DNA of 64,000 nt, from assembly GCA_023525715.1 (NCBI GenBank), contig CM042012.1, positions 38,749,189-38,813,188 on the forward strand, in the 5' to 3' direction. This DNA comes from Cichorium intybus (lineage: Eukaryota; Streptophyta; Magnoliopsida; Asterales; Asteraceae). The notes under the pieces are model-generated. The model worked only from the letters and a program-made list of their open reading frames with translations, did not search any database and was not told the origin of the DNA. A program made the position numbers and the translations under genes. Within the stretch, counting starts at the first letter, position 1; every line of letters begins with the position of its first letter. Shown here in pieces: positions 30,707 to 41,080 of the stretch.

Positions 30707-31410
30707 TCGTGTCATAAGTAGGTTTTATATTTCTTAGGATTAATTTAGAAAATACATCAATCTTTTGCAGGTATTAGTGGTCTGAAGCAAGTGTGGGGTC
30801 GTGTGAAAAGTTTTGAAATCTTCAAAACCGCGCCGCAGATTTTTGAATTGCGCGACGCGGGTTCGAAACTCAACCCGATGCGCAGGGGTTGATTTGGTGA
30901 CACGTGCGTCGCGGAAACGGAAAATGCGCGCCGCGGGAAACGATCAGACGGTTTTTGCCCTTATACGGTGAGCCGCGGCTCACAACTCAAATCACACGAC
31001 TCGGAGCTCTGGTGATCAAAAATTTCTTGCATTTTTTCTTGCTTATTGTGTTTCTACTACCAAGGTACGCTCTTTTAACTATCTATCAGCTGTTTAAACT
31101 AGTTATTAGGTAGTTAATTTTAGGGTTTTATTCCAAAAAGTTCAAAAACTTAGAATCACTAATGCTAGCCCATCGGGTGTTTATTTTGCCAAATGGACAC
31201 CCTAGATGAGCTAGTCGGCACTTAGGCTACCTTGTGGTATCATTAAATTGAGATTTAGCAAGTTAAAGTGAGGATTTGATTCGGGGTTTGGCAACAGTTG
31301 TACGCCGCGCCGCGCCCTTGCTCTTGGGCCGCGCCGCGGTGCGGTGGGGAAGAAAAGGGACTGATTTTGCAAAAAAAAATTTTGTTTTGTGGCTGTATTT
31401 TCTTTTGCAG
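30707..31410 (+). other. E2 inter-ORF region with possible 5' leader intron
   Basis: It contains AAGTGTGGGG at about 30790-30799 and GC-rich CGCGCCGCGG-type words. A TATA-like TTATAC lies near 30961. AAG|GTACGC at 31062-31070 looks like a splice donor. TTTTCTTTTGCAG at 31398-31410 looks like an acceptor, ending exactly before ATGATG. A 346-nt intron (31065-31410) in the leader of the second ORF is suggested, not shown. Confidence 0.45.
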
Positions 31411-32628
31411 ATGATGTTCAGATTGGACCATGCCTTCCTTCAGTTTCCCGCAGAGCTTGACACTTCGGTGGAGTATATCTCGCGAAGGGATGCATTGATT
31501 CATCGCCGGGTCCTTGAGGCGACTGTTATAGACCGAGACATCCTGAGGGATGCAGGGCTTTGGGACGCGATCGAGCCGTTTCTGCACCGCACCTGGACCC
31601 ATGAGGAGGCATCGTTCACTTGCCATGGTTGGGACAGGATTATGGCCACGGACGAGGACGTGGTCTACACGGAGTTGCTACTGGAGTTCATCTCCATTAT
31701 CCAGTTCGCACCACGGGCGGGGGACCCACGCTCCAGGATGGTGCGTTTTCGTTTGGGAGGTGTGCACAGGGAGTGCAACCTCCGGGAGTTCGGGAGGCGC
31801 ACAGGCATTTACACTCCAGCGGACCTCCAGCACCGTTACTTCACCCGATTCTTCGGGTCATGCATTCAGGGGGAGCCGGAACGCCCTCCCAACATGGAGA
31901 TTTGGACACCGCTATCCAATGTGATGTACGAGGCAGGGACCTCGAGGGAGAGCCACCTACGCGATCCACTTCACCGCCTCATGCACCGGATCGTCTCCAC
32001 CTCCATCATGCATCGGGAGGGGGGCGAGAAGGTGTCGGGCGATGACATGACATTTTTGTGGGTTCTCCTCGATCCGTCCCGATTCCTCCATCTTCCCTAC
32101 GCCCTCGCGATTGCTCTCTCCACCCACGCGACCGGCTCCTCCACCAGCAGCCCATTAGCCAGGGGGTACTTCATTACCCGCCTGGCCCGATCATATGGTA
32201 TTCTCACTGCCCCCGTGGCAGCTTCCTTGACCGCTCTGCCTCCATCGCGCACTACAGCACGCACGCTGGAGAGGATGCGGCTCATTGAGCAGCAGCGCCC
32301 GGGGCAGTTCATCCGGGCACCGGCCGAGCTTCCTCAGGCACCCCAGCCTGCATATGCCCAGCCCGGCAGGAGACACCGGAGACCAGAGCCAGCAGCACCA
32401 GAGCCGGCACAGCCGCAGCCACAGCAGGAGGACCCATCAGCCCTCCGCCGATTGGATGCCAGAGTCACGCGGATTGAGGGTCAGCTCACGATAGTCTTGG
32501 ACCAGCTCGAGTGGATCGGGGAGGTACTTATACAGATCGCATCAGTCCAGGGCAGACACCCCCGACCATTCCCAGCCAGGTCCCACGATCACGAGGCTGG
32601 ACCCTCCAGGCCGCCGGGTAGTGATTGA
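31411..32628 (+). CDS. E2 Athila-ORF1-like protein (405 aa)
   Basis: The frame is open from upstream (31276), but ATGATG at 31411 directly after a splice-acceptor-like sequence is the likely start and matches the E1 start. Residues 1-180 hold the part shared with E1 (EATVID, FLHRTWTH, RIMATDEDVVYTELLLEF, RFRLGGVHREC, RRTGIY). Residues 180-300 continue a globular region. Residues 300-345 are Pro/Gln/Ala-rich, and 345-375 form a predicted coiled coil (ALRRLDARVTRIEGQL). The N-terminal half resembles the plant Athila ORF-1 family; its biochemical role is not known to me. A pyrimidine-rich tract follows the stop. Confidence 0.75.
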   Translation: MMFRLDHAFLQFPAELDTSVEYISRRDALIHRRVLEATVIDRDILRDAGLWDAIEPFLHRTWTHEEASFTCHGWDRIMATDEDVVYTELLLEFISIIQFAPRAGDPRSRMVRFRLGGVHRECNLREFGRRTGIYTPADLQHRYFTRFFGSCIQGEPERPPNMEIWTPLSNVMYEAGTSRESHLRDPLHRLMHRIVSTSIMHREGGEKVSGDDMTFLWVLLDPSRFLHLPYALAIALSTHATGSSTSSPLARGYFITRLARSYGILTAPVAASLTALPPSRTTARTLERMRLIEQQRPGQFIRAPAELPQAPQPAYAQPGRRHRRPEPAAPEPAQPQPQQEDPSALRRLDARVTRIEGQLTIVLDQLEWIGEVLIQIASVQGRHPRPFPARSHDHEAGPSRPPGSD

Positions 32629-33648
32629 TTTTTCTTTTTCTTTTTCTTTCTTTCTTTTTCTTTTTTTTTGGGATATATGTATAAACTTATGACACATCTA
32701 TCTGTATATTATTTTTTCTGTCATGTGTGTTTTAATTTATTTGTTAAGTTATGCATGATATACCAAATTGAGAGGGAGTTGTCTCAGACAAGTGTGGGGT
32801 CACCGTGCCCCCTCCACTTGTCTTGACCACCGGCGTGTCTTACTGTAGCGCTACAACTCCAGCATATGAATCGGGGATCTTTTTGTACGCATTATACCTG
32901 TGATATTGAGCACCAAGCAGTCTACCGTCCAAAAAGGGGTAACTCTTTCTCCCTTGTTTTGAATTAATTTTTGTACAACGGGGACGTTGTACGGTTTTAA
33001 GTGTGGGGTATGGACGGTCGAAAGAGATATTTTTTGAAATTTTTGCAGAAATGATCAATTTTTCAAATTTTTAGCAATATTTTTCAAAATTTTTTATGAA
33101 TTGCAATTTTGAAATGAATGGTTTGTGATTGTGATAGCATTAGTATTTTTCAAGAAATACTGTTTAGTTGTGATCATGCTATTAGTTAGTCAAATAAGTT
33201 GAGTTTTACGAGTTTAGAAGATTGAGCCGTTTTAGGATTGGAATTTAGGAAGGAAAAGTCAATCAGTGGCCTTTGTTGTTCGAGCCGGTAGGTCTAAAAT
33301 GGGTGGGCCTTACGCACCTTACCACCTAAGATCGTCTGGTCTGGGATGGTATTTCTGAAAGCTCGCTACACGGACAACATCGAAAGTCATGGACAATTCC
33401 CTAATGGCCTTTAGAATCTGAATGAGTAAGTACACTTCATTGTGGACAAAAAGTTTGTAATCAAGGGTTCTTTAGAAAGCCATGAATTCCAAAGAACAAC
33501 TCAATTATGTTTTCACGAACTATTCCATTCTAACTCGAAGAGCAATAAACTTTGAAACTAAACACAGTCAAAAATTGTTCGATTCTCTATTACAATTTGT
33601 TAAAAACTCTCTTGCTTGGGGACAAGCAAGGCACAAGTGTGGGGTGTT
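32629..33648 (+). other. E2 3' untranslated region, extra purine motifs, hairpin and polypurine tract
   Basis: Starts with a T/C-rich run (32629-32670). AAGTGTGGGGT recurs at about 32788 and 33000 before the true tract at 33635-33648. The 8-bp stem CTTGCTTGGGGACAAGCAAG is at 33611-33630. No coding sequence. Confidence 0.65.
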
Positions 33649-34749
33649 TGACAACGCCTAGTGATATCAAGTATTTTAGGTGTTGTTGAGCCCTGTTCTT
33701 GGTGAAATTATATCAAATATGCATGGGTATTCTCACTTTTCGTGTCAGGACTTGTCTGGAGAAAAAGAACAGAAACAGGGACTAAAGGTGTACGAAAGGA
33801 AAAAGTATGGAAAGAATGCAAAATCAAAGAAACACGTACGCGCGCCGCGAATTTCTCTTCTGCGCGACGCGGACGTAAGGCGGTGGAACACATTTGAATG
33901 ACGAAAAAACGGGGAACGGATAAGTACGCGCGCCGCGGATTTCACTTATGCGCGGCACGGTCACGGGAAATTTGCAACTATAAATAGAGGCATTTCCAGC
34001 CGAAAACCCTAGCAAAGACCGGGGGTAAACATCGACCTAGAAGCTCTTTGACTCGAGAATTCCATTTCAGAAGCTATCATTTGGTATTTTCATGTTTTAG
34101 ATTTTATTTCATTTTAATTAAACATTTGTAAGCTTTGAGTTAAATCTTTGGGTGTGACAACCATTGATCTTCAGCTTAGGGTTCTGTTTTTAGTAGTGTT
34201 CGGTTACTGAATTAATGTTTGGATATTGGTTTGAGTGAATGAAATCATTCGGTTACATTAAATATTGATTTTTCGGTATTTTGGATGTTAGTTTGTGTTT
34301 TGGTTGTTTGTTTGTGTGTGGATTTTGTTTGTAACTTGGTTGGGACTGTTTCTCTTTGCTGAAAACAGTAGCTAACTCGGTTAGGTTAGGCATTAAACCT
34401 TGGCTATTAACTGTCTCATAGAACTGTTAGTTATTAGCTAGTTTATGCTATGCTTGGTTTTGCTAGTTTGGATGCCTTTAATTGCTTCTGATTCAGAGAT
34501 GTACTTCTGAGTTCAGAAAGTAACTAGGTCATTTGGACATAGTTAAGCTTGGCTTGGGTGTTTGAATATTGTTTCAAGGTAGAAAGATAGAAATTAGTTC
34601 CTCCGACTATAGCTGTGACACTATTAGTTGGTAATCTCTCATCTAGGCTAACCATGTAGCTCCTGTGGATCGACCCTGACTCCACTATACTAGTGAATGT
34701 TAGGTTATTTCTTATTTTTGACCGCATGACGACCTCTGCGTGCACGTCA
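33649..34749 (+). repeat. Second (shared) LTR of E2
   Basis: 1101 bp, about five differences from 28169-29269. It acts as 3' LTR of the first unit and 5' LTR of the truncated second unit. One arm of the promoter inverted repeat is mutated (CGCGGCACG). Confidence 0.9.
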
Positions 34750-34754
34750 AATTT

Positions 34755-34772
34755 TGGCGCCGTTGCCGGGGA
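34755..34772 (+). promoter_or_regulatory. Primer-binding site, tRNA-Asp type (E2, second)
   Basis: TGGCGCCGTTGCCGGGGA after the second LTR, proving that a second internal region starts here. Confidence 0.88.
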
Positions 34773-34868
34773 GCTGTGCGCTTAGATTAGATGATCTGTA
34801 GGATTTAGTTTCTGATTGTTGATGTTTAATTTTAGTTCGCTGATTTTTGGTATGTGTACATCCTTATA

Positions 34869-36128
34869 ATGAGTGATTACATATACCCGGATCAGTATGA
34901 TTATTATGAAAATCCGGCCGACACCTATTACGAGGATGATTGTTATAATGGATCATTCGATGACAATGGATGGCGGACCGAGGAGTCATCTCAGCCTGAG
35001 AATTCTGTAACTTTGGCCCAACATTGGGTATTCATGTATAACAACTACCACGAGCAGAAGGACCAGGCTGAAGCTCTTGAAAAAGTGCAAGCTTCTTTAG
35101 ATAGGTTAAAGGAAAGTTGGAAATATTCACCACCTTCGCCAGAACCGGAGGTGAGTGATTTTTGTACCAATGATAATGTGTGTGAACTTGCATCACCTGA
35201 ATATGTGATGGAAGGGCATGCACCTTGGGAAAGTCAAGAGACCACCGAGATGGTCGAAAATGTTGTTGAGGAAGAGGTTGTAGGTGACAATGCTACCTCT
35301 GACTCGACAGCTTTTGATGTTTTTGATGTTTTTGAAAATGTTGATCGGGTGTTGTGTGAATCCATACCATCACCAGACAATTTGGTTAATGGGGATGTTG
35401 AGGAGGAGTCTGTAAGTGACAGTACAGATCTCGGCCCAACAATTCCCGAAATTGTTGAAATTGCCAATGTTTTTGGGGAAGGGGGTTTAGATGACAATAT
35501 TACCCCTGACCCTATGATTTTTGAAAATTTTGAGAAATTTGAAAGCAAGGATCTAGTGATGGGTGACTTTGTACCACCATCAGATCAAACCAGTCGCTCA
35601 CTCTTGATTCCGATCCACCTGTTGGACGATGATCAAGAAGTTGATGTTGACGAATTGATATTTGAAAACAATAAACATGATTTTATCACCACTCATGATC
35701 CATTCATGAATGGAAAATTAGATGTAATCAATACTATCGATGAGGACATATGGAAGCATCCTGATATGTTGCCTTCCGATTCCATTCGATTGGAAAATTT
35801 TTATTGGTACTGCAAACCAAAATTGCAAACTGAAGATAGCACGTGGGACACTGGAAAAATGAGATCTGCAAAACAACTACTGGGAGCAGCGCTAGGCGCG
35901 CTTCACCTCAAGCCCTTGACTTTGAAGAGGTGCAGAAGAAAGGACCGAGCTTGGAGGTTCAAAGCTTCTTTCAAGCACTCGCGGGAAATCATCGGGAGAC
36001 GGCAACTGTGCAGCAGCAGGAGAACTGACAAGTCGTTCGACCCAGGAAAGTTTGAAGAGCAGTGGGTCAGCGAAGGGACGGTGGAAGCAGAAAAGCATCA
36101 AGGAAAGAAGGCATATGATCCACCGTAG
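34869..36128 (+). CDS. E2 acidic leader ORF, second copy (419 aa)
   Basis: Same length and start as the ORF at 29389, with about seven amino-acid differences (for example Met to Ile near the start, Cys to Tyr in WKCSP, Pro to Ser in DKPFD) and no stop. The E2 sequence ends five bases after its stop codon, at the junction with T1 sequence. Function unknown, as for the first copy. Confidence 0.6.
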   Translation: MSDYIYPDQYDYYENPADTYYEDDCYNGSFDDNGWRTEESSQPENSVTLAQHWVFMYNNYHEQKDQAEALEKVQASLDRLKESWKYSPPSPEPEVSDFCTNDNVCELASPEYVMEGHAPWESQETTEMVENVVEEEVVGDNATSDSTAFDVFDVFENVDRVLCESIPSPDNLVNGDVEEESVSDSTDLGPTIPEIVEIANVFGEGGLDDNITPDPMIFENFEKFESKDLVMGDFVPPSDQTSRSLLIPIHLLDDDQEVDVDELIFENNKHDFITTHDPFMNGKLDVINTIDEDIWKHPDMLPSDSIRLENFYWYCKPKLQTEDSTWDTGKMRSAKQLLGAALGALHLKPLTLKRCRRKDRAWRFKASFKHSREIIGRRQLCSSRRTDKSFDPGKFEEQWVSEGTVEAEKHQGKKAYDPP

Positions 36129-36133
36129 TAGGA

Positions 36134-36239
36134 GAGATCCTTCGGTGCTGACGAGTCGCCTCGTAAATGCATAGCCATATACAGTGTAGAAATAAATAGG
36201 CATTCAAATGAGAGATCCTACCCTAAGGCAACAACCAAA
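36134..36239. other. Junction segment between E2 and T1
   Basis: About 100 bases that match neither the first E2 unit nor a recognisable T1 domain. It starts with AGATCCTTCGG and contains GACGAGTCGCCTCGT, a short inverted repeat. It may be filler DNA at the deletion or decayed protease/RT linker of T1. Confidence 0.4.
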
Positions 36240-36785
36240 CAAGGAACATGCAATAAGGCTAACTCAAGCATTCTCAGACTATTTAGTTTCCTACTGTATA
36301 CAACTTTAATGGTACCCATACACGAGATGATTCAGGGGTTTTTTCCTGGTTTGTCACCGTATGCAATGAGGATTTCGTTATTCCGTAAGTTGTGTCGTAT
36401 CGCTTTCTCATGGCACATGATATTGGCATGGTGAGGGTCTAACCAACCCATGTCAACGGTCACCACATTAGGATCCTGAATTGCTTCTCTTGTTCCCAAG
36501 GCCATAATCCTTCCTTGATCGCCTTTGTCTGGACCCTTTGCTTTCGGGAAATCTCTCTTGAAGTGCTGCTCAGTTTCACCATCCCCAAAACGAGCATGAC
36601 TCACACCCGAGTTGGACGCTTGATGGGTTCCCAGTGCCGAAATCTTGCAGCAACAGGCTGTATGTTCCTTCTGATTGCGGTCATAGCAGGTCATCTCTCT
36701 CCAAGCACTAGTATGATGAAAATGGCATTTGTTGCACTTTGGGAGGTTCCCGAAATACTGTTTCGGTAGTTTTCCTAAAGGTAAG
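36240..36785 (-). pseudogene. T1 gag zinc finger and protease region, degenerate
   Basis: Minus-strand reading gives a Cys/His-rich segment (PKCNKCHFHH near 36750), a second decayed knuckle near 36690, and ETEQHFKRDFPKAKG. A linker follows (ALGTREAIQDPNVVT), then part of the retropepsin region (VDMGWLDPHHANIM, AYGDKPGKNP near 36340). The stretch holding the protease active-site Asp is missing between NVVT and VDMGW. Several frame changes occur. The element then loses sequence into the junction at 36133. Confidence 0.75.
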
Positions 36786-38618
36786 TACTACGGATAGGCA
36801 ACAAAGTTTTGGTATGTCTCGAATGTAAAGACTATTCAAGTGTTGTCCACAAAATAAATTATGAAATGATCAAGGATTTTTGGAGCCGCAATTTCTGTTG
36901 CGAGTACTCTCATCACAATAGAACCATATTCAATGAATATGTTTAGGGAGTCATTGTCTCTAATGGAGGCGGTGAAAGTTCATGATAAATTAAACCACAT
37001 GATCTAGGTGATGTTAGAAGGTTTTAGAACGATAAGTAACTTCACTCTTATCAAAATGCGTTACAACTCCAAGTGAATGAAGATGCAAGTGAATGAAGAT
37101 GCTCGCGTAGTAACCAAACGAGGTAGCAAGAGAATGAATAACTTCCTTATGATAAACTGTCAATGAGGGAACTCATATAGAACTATTTTAGTTACTATTT
37201 TGATGAATTATCCAACTTTTTAGTCACGCCAATTGCAAATTTGCAAGGAGTCGAAAAAATGAGTTTAGGAGTTAGGAGCTCATCGGAAATTGTAAGGTAG
37301 CATGCTACCTTAAAGAAAGGTGTGAAAGTATCGATCATTGACAATGAGTACATTCTCAACTTAGTGATTCTAGGAAAGCAATCCTTTGGAGGATAGAGAA
37401 TCATATCATTTAAAACTTTTCTCTCCTCAAAATAGAGGACCTGGAAAATTTGTTTGCTCAACGTTTCATGGTGTGAATGCAGTTTCGTACCTTTTTATAG
37501 AGTCAGCGGTTAAGCTATAGGTTTGACGTGTGGCGTAAGTGGATCTAATCCTTGACAACAATAAAAATGCCAATAATGCCAGAAGGACTCAAACGAATGT
37601 ATGAAACGATATGAGTCGAAAGATAACTCAAAGTTATAGGAAATTTCCATGTATTGAAGAAGTGTGACGTTGAACCTGGAATGAACAGTGTAAGGTCGAT
37701 GATTGTTCCAGAAACATGTGAGTAGTTTGGAAAGTATAACGTGATGGTACACTTGAGAATATTACTCGTATTTCTGAGGGCCTTGAACTAAAACTTAGAA
37801 ATTTTGACATAAGGGGAAACGGTTTGTGCATTGAATTATGATACACAGAGTAAAGATGGTCAGGTATGCATCCCCAAAGAGAAGGTTTAGAATCAATAGA
37901 TATCCTAGCTTAAGTCTTAAGCTCAAGATAGAAACAACCCTAAGGCTAAAATCGTAGCGCAAAAGGAAAATCTCACGTAGCGGTCAACTATGAGTTAAAA
38001 TTCTGTGTCTCCTCATGAGTCATATTGGGAATACTCACCAATGGTTTTCAAGTCGTAAATGCTCATGGAGACTCAACTGTCCCTTAACGCGAAGCTCCAG
38101 TTGTTGCTCTTGTCGGCATTAGAACCGCTTTCTTAGTCGTAACTCAGGTACGCAAACGATAAGGAGGTATCGAGATAATATTGATATTAGTGTCGACTTA
38201 GAATTGTCAATAGTGTCTCTTAATAATAACTAATACTATCAGAGTATTTATGTTAAGTGTTGACGTGGTTACTAAGTGTTGTAGGATTCTCGAGTTTTTA
38301 CTCCGTTGCGCATTATGCTCACACTTAGTCATATGTCGGTCAAACCCTAGTCAAACGTAGTTGATCAGGCTACATCTCCCCATGGTTTGATAACATATTA
38401 TACTAAGTCTAATCATAAGGTTCAACTTAAACTCTTATGTTCTTAGGTTGTTGTATTGTGATACTATCTTTGTTTGTATGTGTATACTTTTATATGAATA
38501 TTATTATATTATAAAAGTATTATCGTATGTTGTAATATTTAACCCAGATGTATACGTCCCTGTATCTATAGTTATATTTCTTACATGGAAGAATATACTT
38601 AGTTCGCTATAGACAATT
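36786..38618 (-). other. T1 5' internal region, no intact gag
   Basis: About 1.8 kb between the PBS and the zinc-finger remnant, where gag should be. I recognise no gag domain; short open frames here are interrupted and lack motifs. Strong decay or an unrelated replacement are both possible. Confidence 0.5.
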
Positions 38619-38630
38619 GCTCTGATACCA
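38619..38630 (-). promoter_or_regulatory. Primer-binding site of T1
   Basis: Minus-strand TGGTATCAGAGC, three bases from the LTR end at 38634; tRNA-Met type. Confidence 0.85.
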
Positions 38631-38945
38631 ATCTGTCACACCTTCAAACCACGATGGCGGAATCGTCTGACGGCGGAGCGGAACATAATATCACAACCAT
38701 TGCATACATTGAAACATAAGTAGATAAACAACCATCATACATTATAATTAGAAAGTTACATTGTTCAAATGGTATTGTTTCAACCCAATTACAGTATGAT
38801 AACGAAATAAGTAAAAGAGACGTCTTCACGTCACATCCCAAAAAGGCTAGTCGGACCTGACTAATTGTTACCTGAGAATACAAGTAATTTTGCAAGTGTC
38901 AACATTACGTTGGTGAGTTCATAAGATTTTTGTATGACAAATCCA

Positions 38946-39665
38946 TAATCCTTTTTCCTTGTAAAAAGATAGTGTTTGAAACCAGAAAATCCAATATTTT
39001 CTTATAAATGAGTCGTAGTCTTAAAAACACAAAGACCGAAAATGTATAAGTGTTTCTATACTTGGAAATAGTATTACGTAGTTTTATTATTGTATGAAAT
39101 CATATAAATACATGTTTGTCGTAACTAAATGTAGTTTTAATTCCATAAAACATTCGTGTAAGCAAAATCGTACTTATATTTATATCTTGATAAAATGTAG
39201 TTTCAATTTCCATAAAACTCGTATGTATAAGTAAAATGATACTTATATTTGTAAGTTGTTAGAATGTAGTTTTAATACCATAAAACTCGTATGTATAAGT
39301 AAAATGTACTTATATTTATATCTTGATAAAATGTAGTTTTAACTTCCATAAAACTCGTGTGTATAAGTAAAACCATATTATATTTGTAACTTTTTAGAAT
39401 ATAGTTTTAATACCATAAAACTTGTATCTATAAGTAAAACCGTACTTATATTTGTAACTTGTTAAAATTTAGTTTTAATACCATAAAAATTATATGAGAA
39501 ATCCATTTCCTTGTAAAATATAGTACTGTAACCCAGAAAATCCAATATTTTCTTATAAACATGTTGTAGTCTTAATAACCCAAAGGCCAATAATGTATAA
39601 GTATTTCGGTACTTAAAAATAGTATTACATAGTTTTAATCCAGTATAAAACTATTTAGAAGCATG
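38946..39665 (-). repeat. Direct repeats and 68-bp minisatellite in T1 LTR
   Basis: Two diverged copies of a segment of about 170 bp (38946-39115 and 39497-39665, both with CCAGAAAATCCAATATTTTC) flank about five tandem units of 65-70 bp containing TGTAGTTTTAAT-CCATAAAACTCGT and ATAAGTAAAA. Confidence 0.8.
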
Positions 39666-40786
39666 TTCCCATGTAAACAAAATGTATCGTTGATTTCCCA
39701 TGTGAGACACCTATAACCATACTGTGACCATGTATGCTTGCTGCGACGTTCTTCAGGCGTCGGAATGTTAGACATTTGTCACCTTAGACCTGCCGGTCTA
39801 GCTGTAGCTAACAGCTCAGGTGCAGGGTTGTCAATCCCGTATAGATTTATACACAAATATCACGTTCTCTTACCGAGACTCTGGTTATAAATTCAGGACT
39901 TTTAGTATGCGTACTTAAATAAGTACGGTGCAGACCCATCTCACAAAAATGTATGTATATCAATTTGTTTACGTAAAATTTGTATATGAAAAACCCTTGT
40001 ATTGTCCATCATCATTTTCCCATGATAATATAGTAATGTATAATAATTATATATTTTTATATAATTATTTTGTCTTGTTCAAAATGACATAGTAACTCTT
40101 GTGTCCATAAACTATTTCTATAATAGCTTATTTTTAGTATTCCGTCGTAATAAGCATATATTTACGAATATATGTGAAAGAACTTATTTAAATGGTTATA
40201 AACAACATCTTTTATGATATTTCCCACAAAAATGGTGTAATAACTTGGTTATAACTATTTTTGCTAGAAAAGTCGTATTTCCGGTCACTAAAACGTAGTT
40301 TATACTAGTTTTCATTTTTGTGACTTTTCTTTTGAATATCTAGCATATTTACACACAATATGTTTGTAGATTTGTAACTTTTATTTAAACATATTGCTTA
40401 ATAGTGTTCATAATACTTAGATCTAACCATATTTCATGTTAAAAACCTTTTTACACAAAAACTCATTAAAAACTTGTGTAAAGAATCGTTTTTAGTGTGT
40501 AAACTTGTATTCTCCGCTAAAAGCTTGAATAAAGATGAAAATAAGGGGTATGATCTCACCCTTGAAGCGTGCTTTGCCTAGAAACAAGTTTGGTCTCGAG
40601 AGATTAATGGTAGAAACAAATATTCGAGCCTTGGAGCTTGGAGGACCCTTGGATAAAGTTATTATCCAATGGATTTCCATAAATGTTAGTGCGTGTAAAA
40701 GAGATGAAAGTGGTACAATAGGTATTAAAATCAATAGATGAAGCTAACTTATCAAATATATTTGAAAAACGCTTGAAATGATGAAT

Positions 40787-41080
40787 GGTGGTGGTGGAAG
40801 GTGGTGGCCGACGGTGGTTTGTGGTGGTGACGGGTGGTTGAGTGGTGGTGGAGTGGTGGTGTGTGAGCTGAGAGGTAGAGAGAAGAGAGGGAGAAGTGTT
40901 AGGTGATTTCTTGGTTCAAATGAAGATATGATTTGGTCATAAGAGATTTTAAGAGTTATAGCATTTTTATTTGTTTAATAAAAGAAATCAATTCTAGACC
41001 ACTTTGCTAGGATATATAATAGTAACATTTAGATCATGAAAAGATGGTGAGATTCAGCCGATTGGGGGGGGGGGGGGGGG
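40787..41080 (-). repeat. GGT-rich tract and 17-base G run in T1 LTR
   Basis: 40787-40862 is a degenerate GGTGGT tract followed by a purine-rich stretch. 41064-41080 is an uninterrupted run of 17 G on the plus strand. Both can form G-quadruplexes in principle. Confidence 0.75.

Larger units (their letters stand above)
28169..36133 (+). mobile_element. E2: Athila-like element in tandem LTR-internal-LTR-internal form, 3' truncated
   Basis: LTRs of 1101 bp lie at 28169-29269 and 33649-34749, 5480 bp apart, with only about five differences seen. Each is followed by a tRNA-Asp PBS and a 419-residue ORF. The first internal region is complete to its polypurine tract. The second is cut at about 36133, where sequence changes from the E2 pattern (30653 onward) to T1 sequence. 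Thus a 2485-bp segment is present twice. The terminal LTR and right target duplication are missing. It belongs to the same family as E1 but to a different subfamily. Confidence 0.9.

Noticed and set aside
31550..32494. Alternative plus-strand frames inside the Athila-ORF1-like gene
   Set aside because: GC-rich shadows of the 31411-32628 frame; E1 and E2 agree in the main frame only.
36134..36239. Possible structural RNA from the GACGAGTCGCCTCGT inverted repeat
   Set aside because: Stem is very short and the segment is a deletion junction; nothing else supports an RNA gene.
40535..40741. 68-codon frame on the plus strand of the T1 LTR
   Set aside because: Lies inside the LTR, opposite to the element, with no motif.
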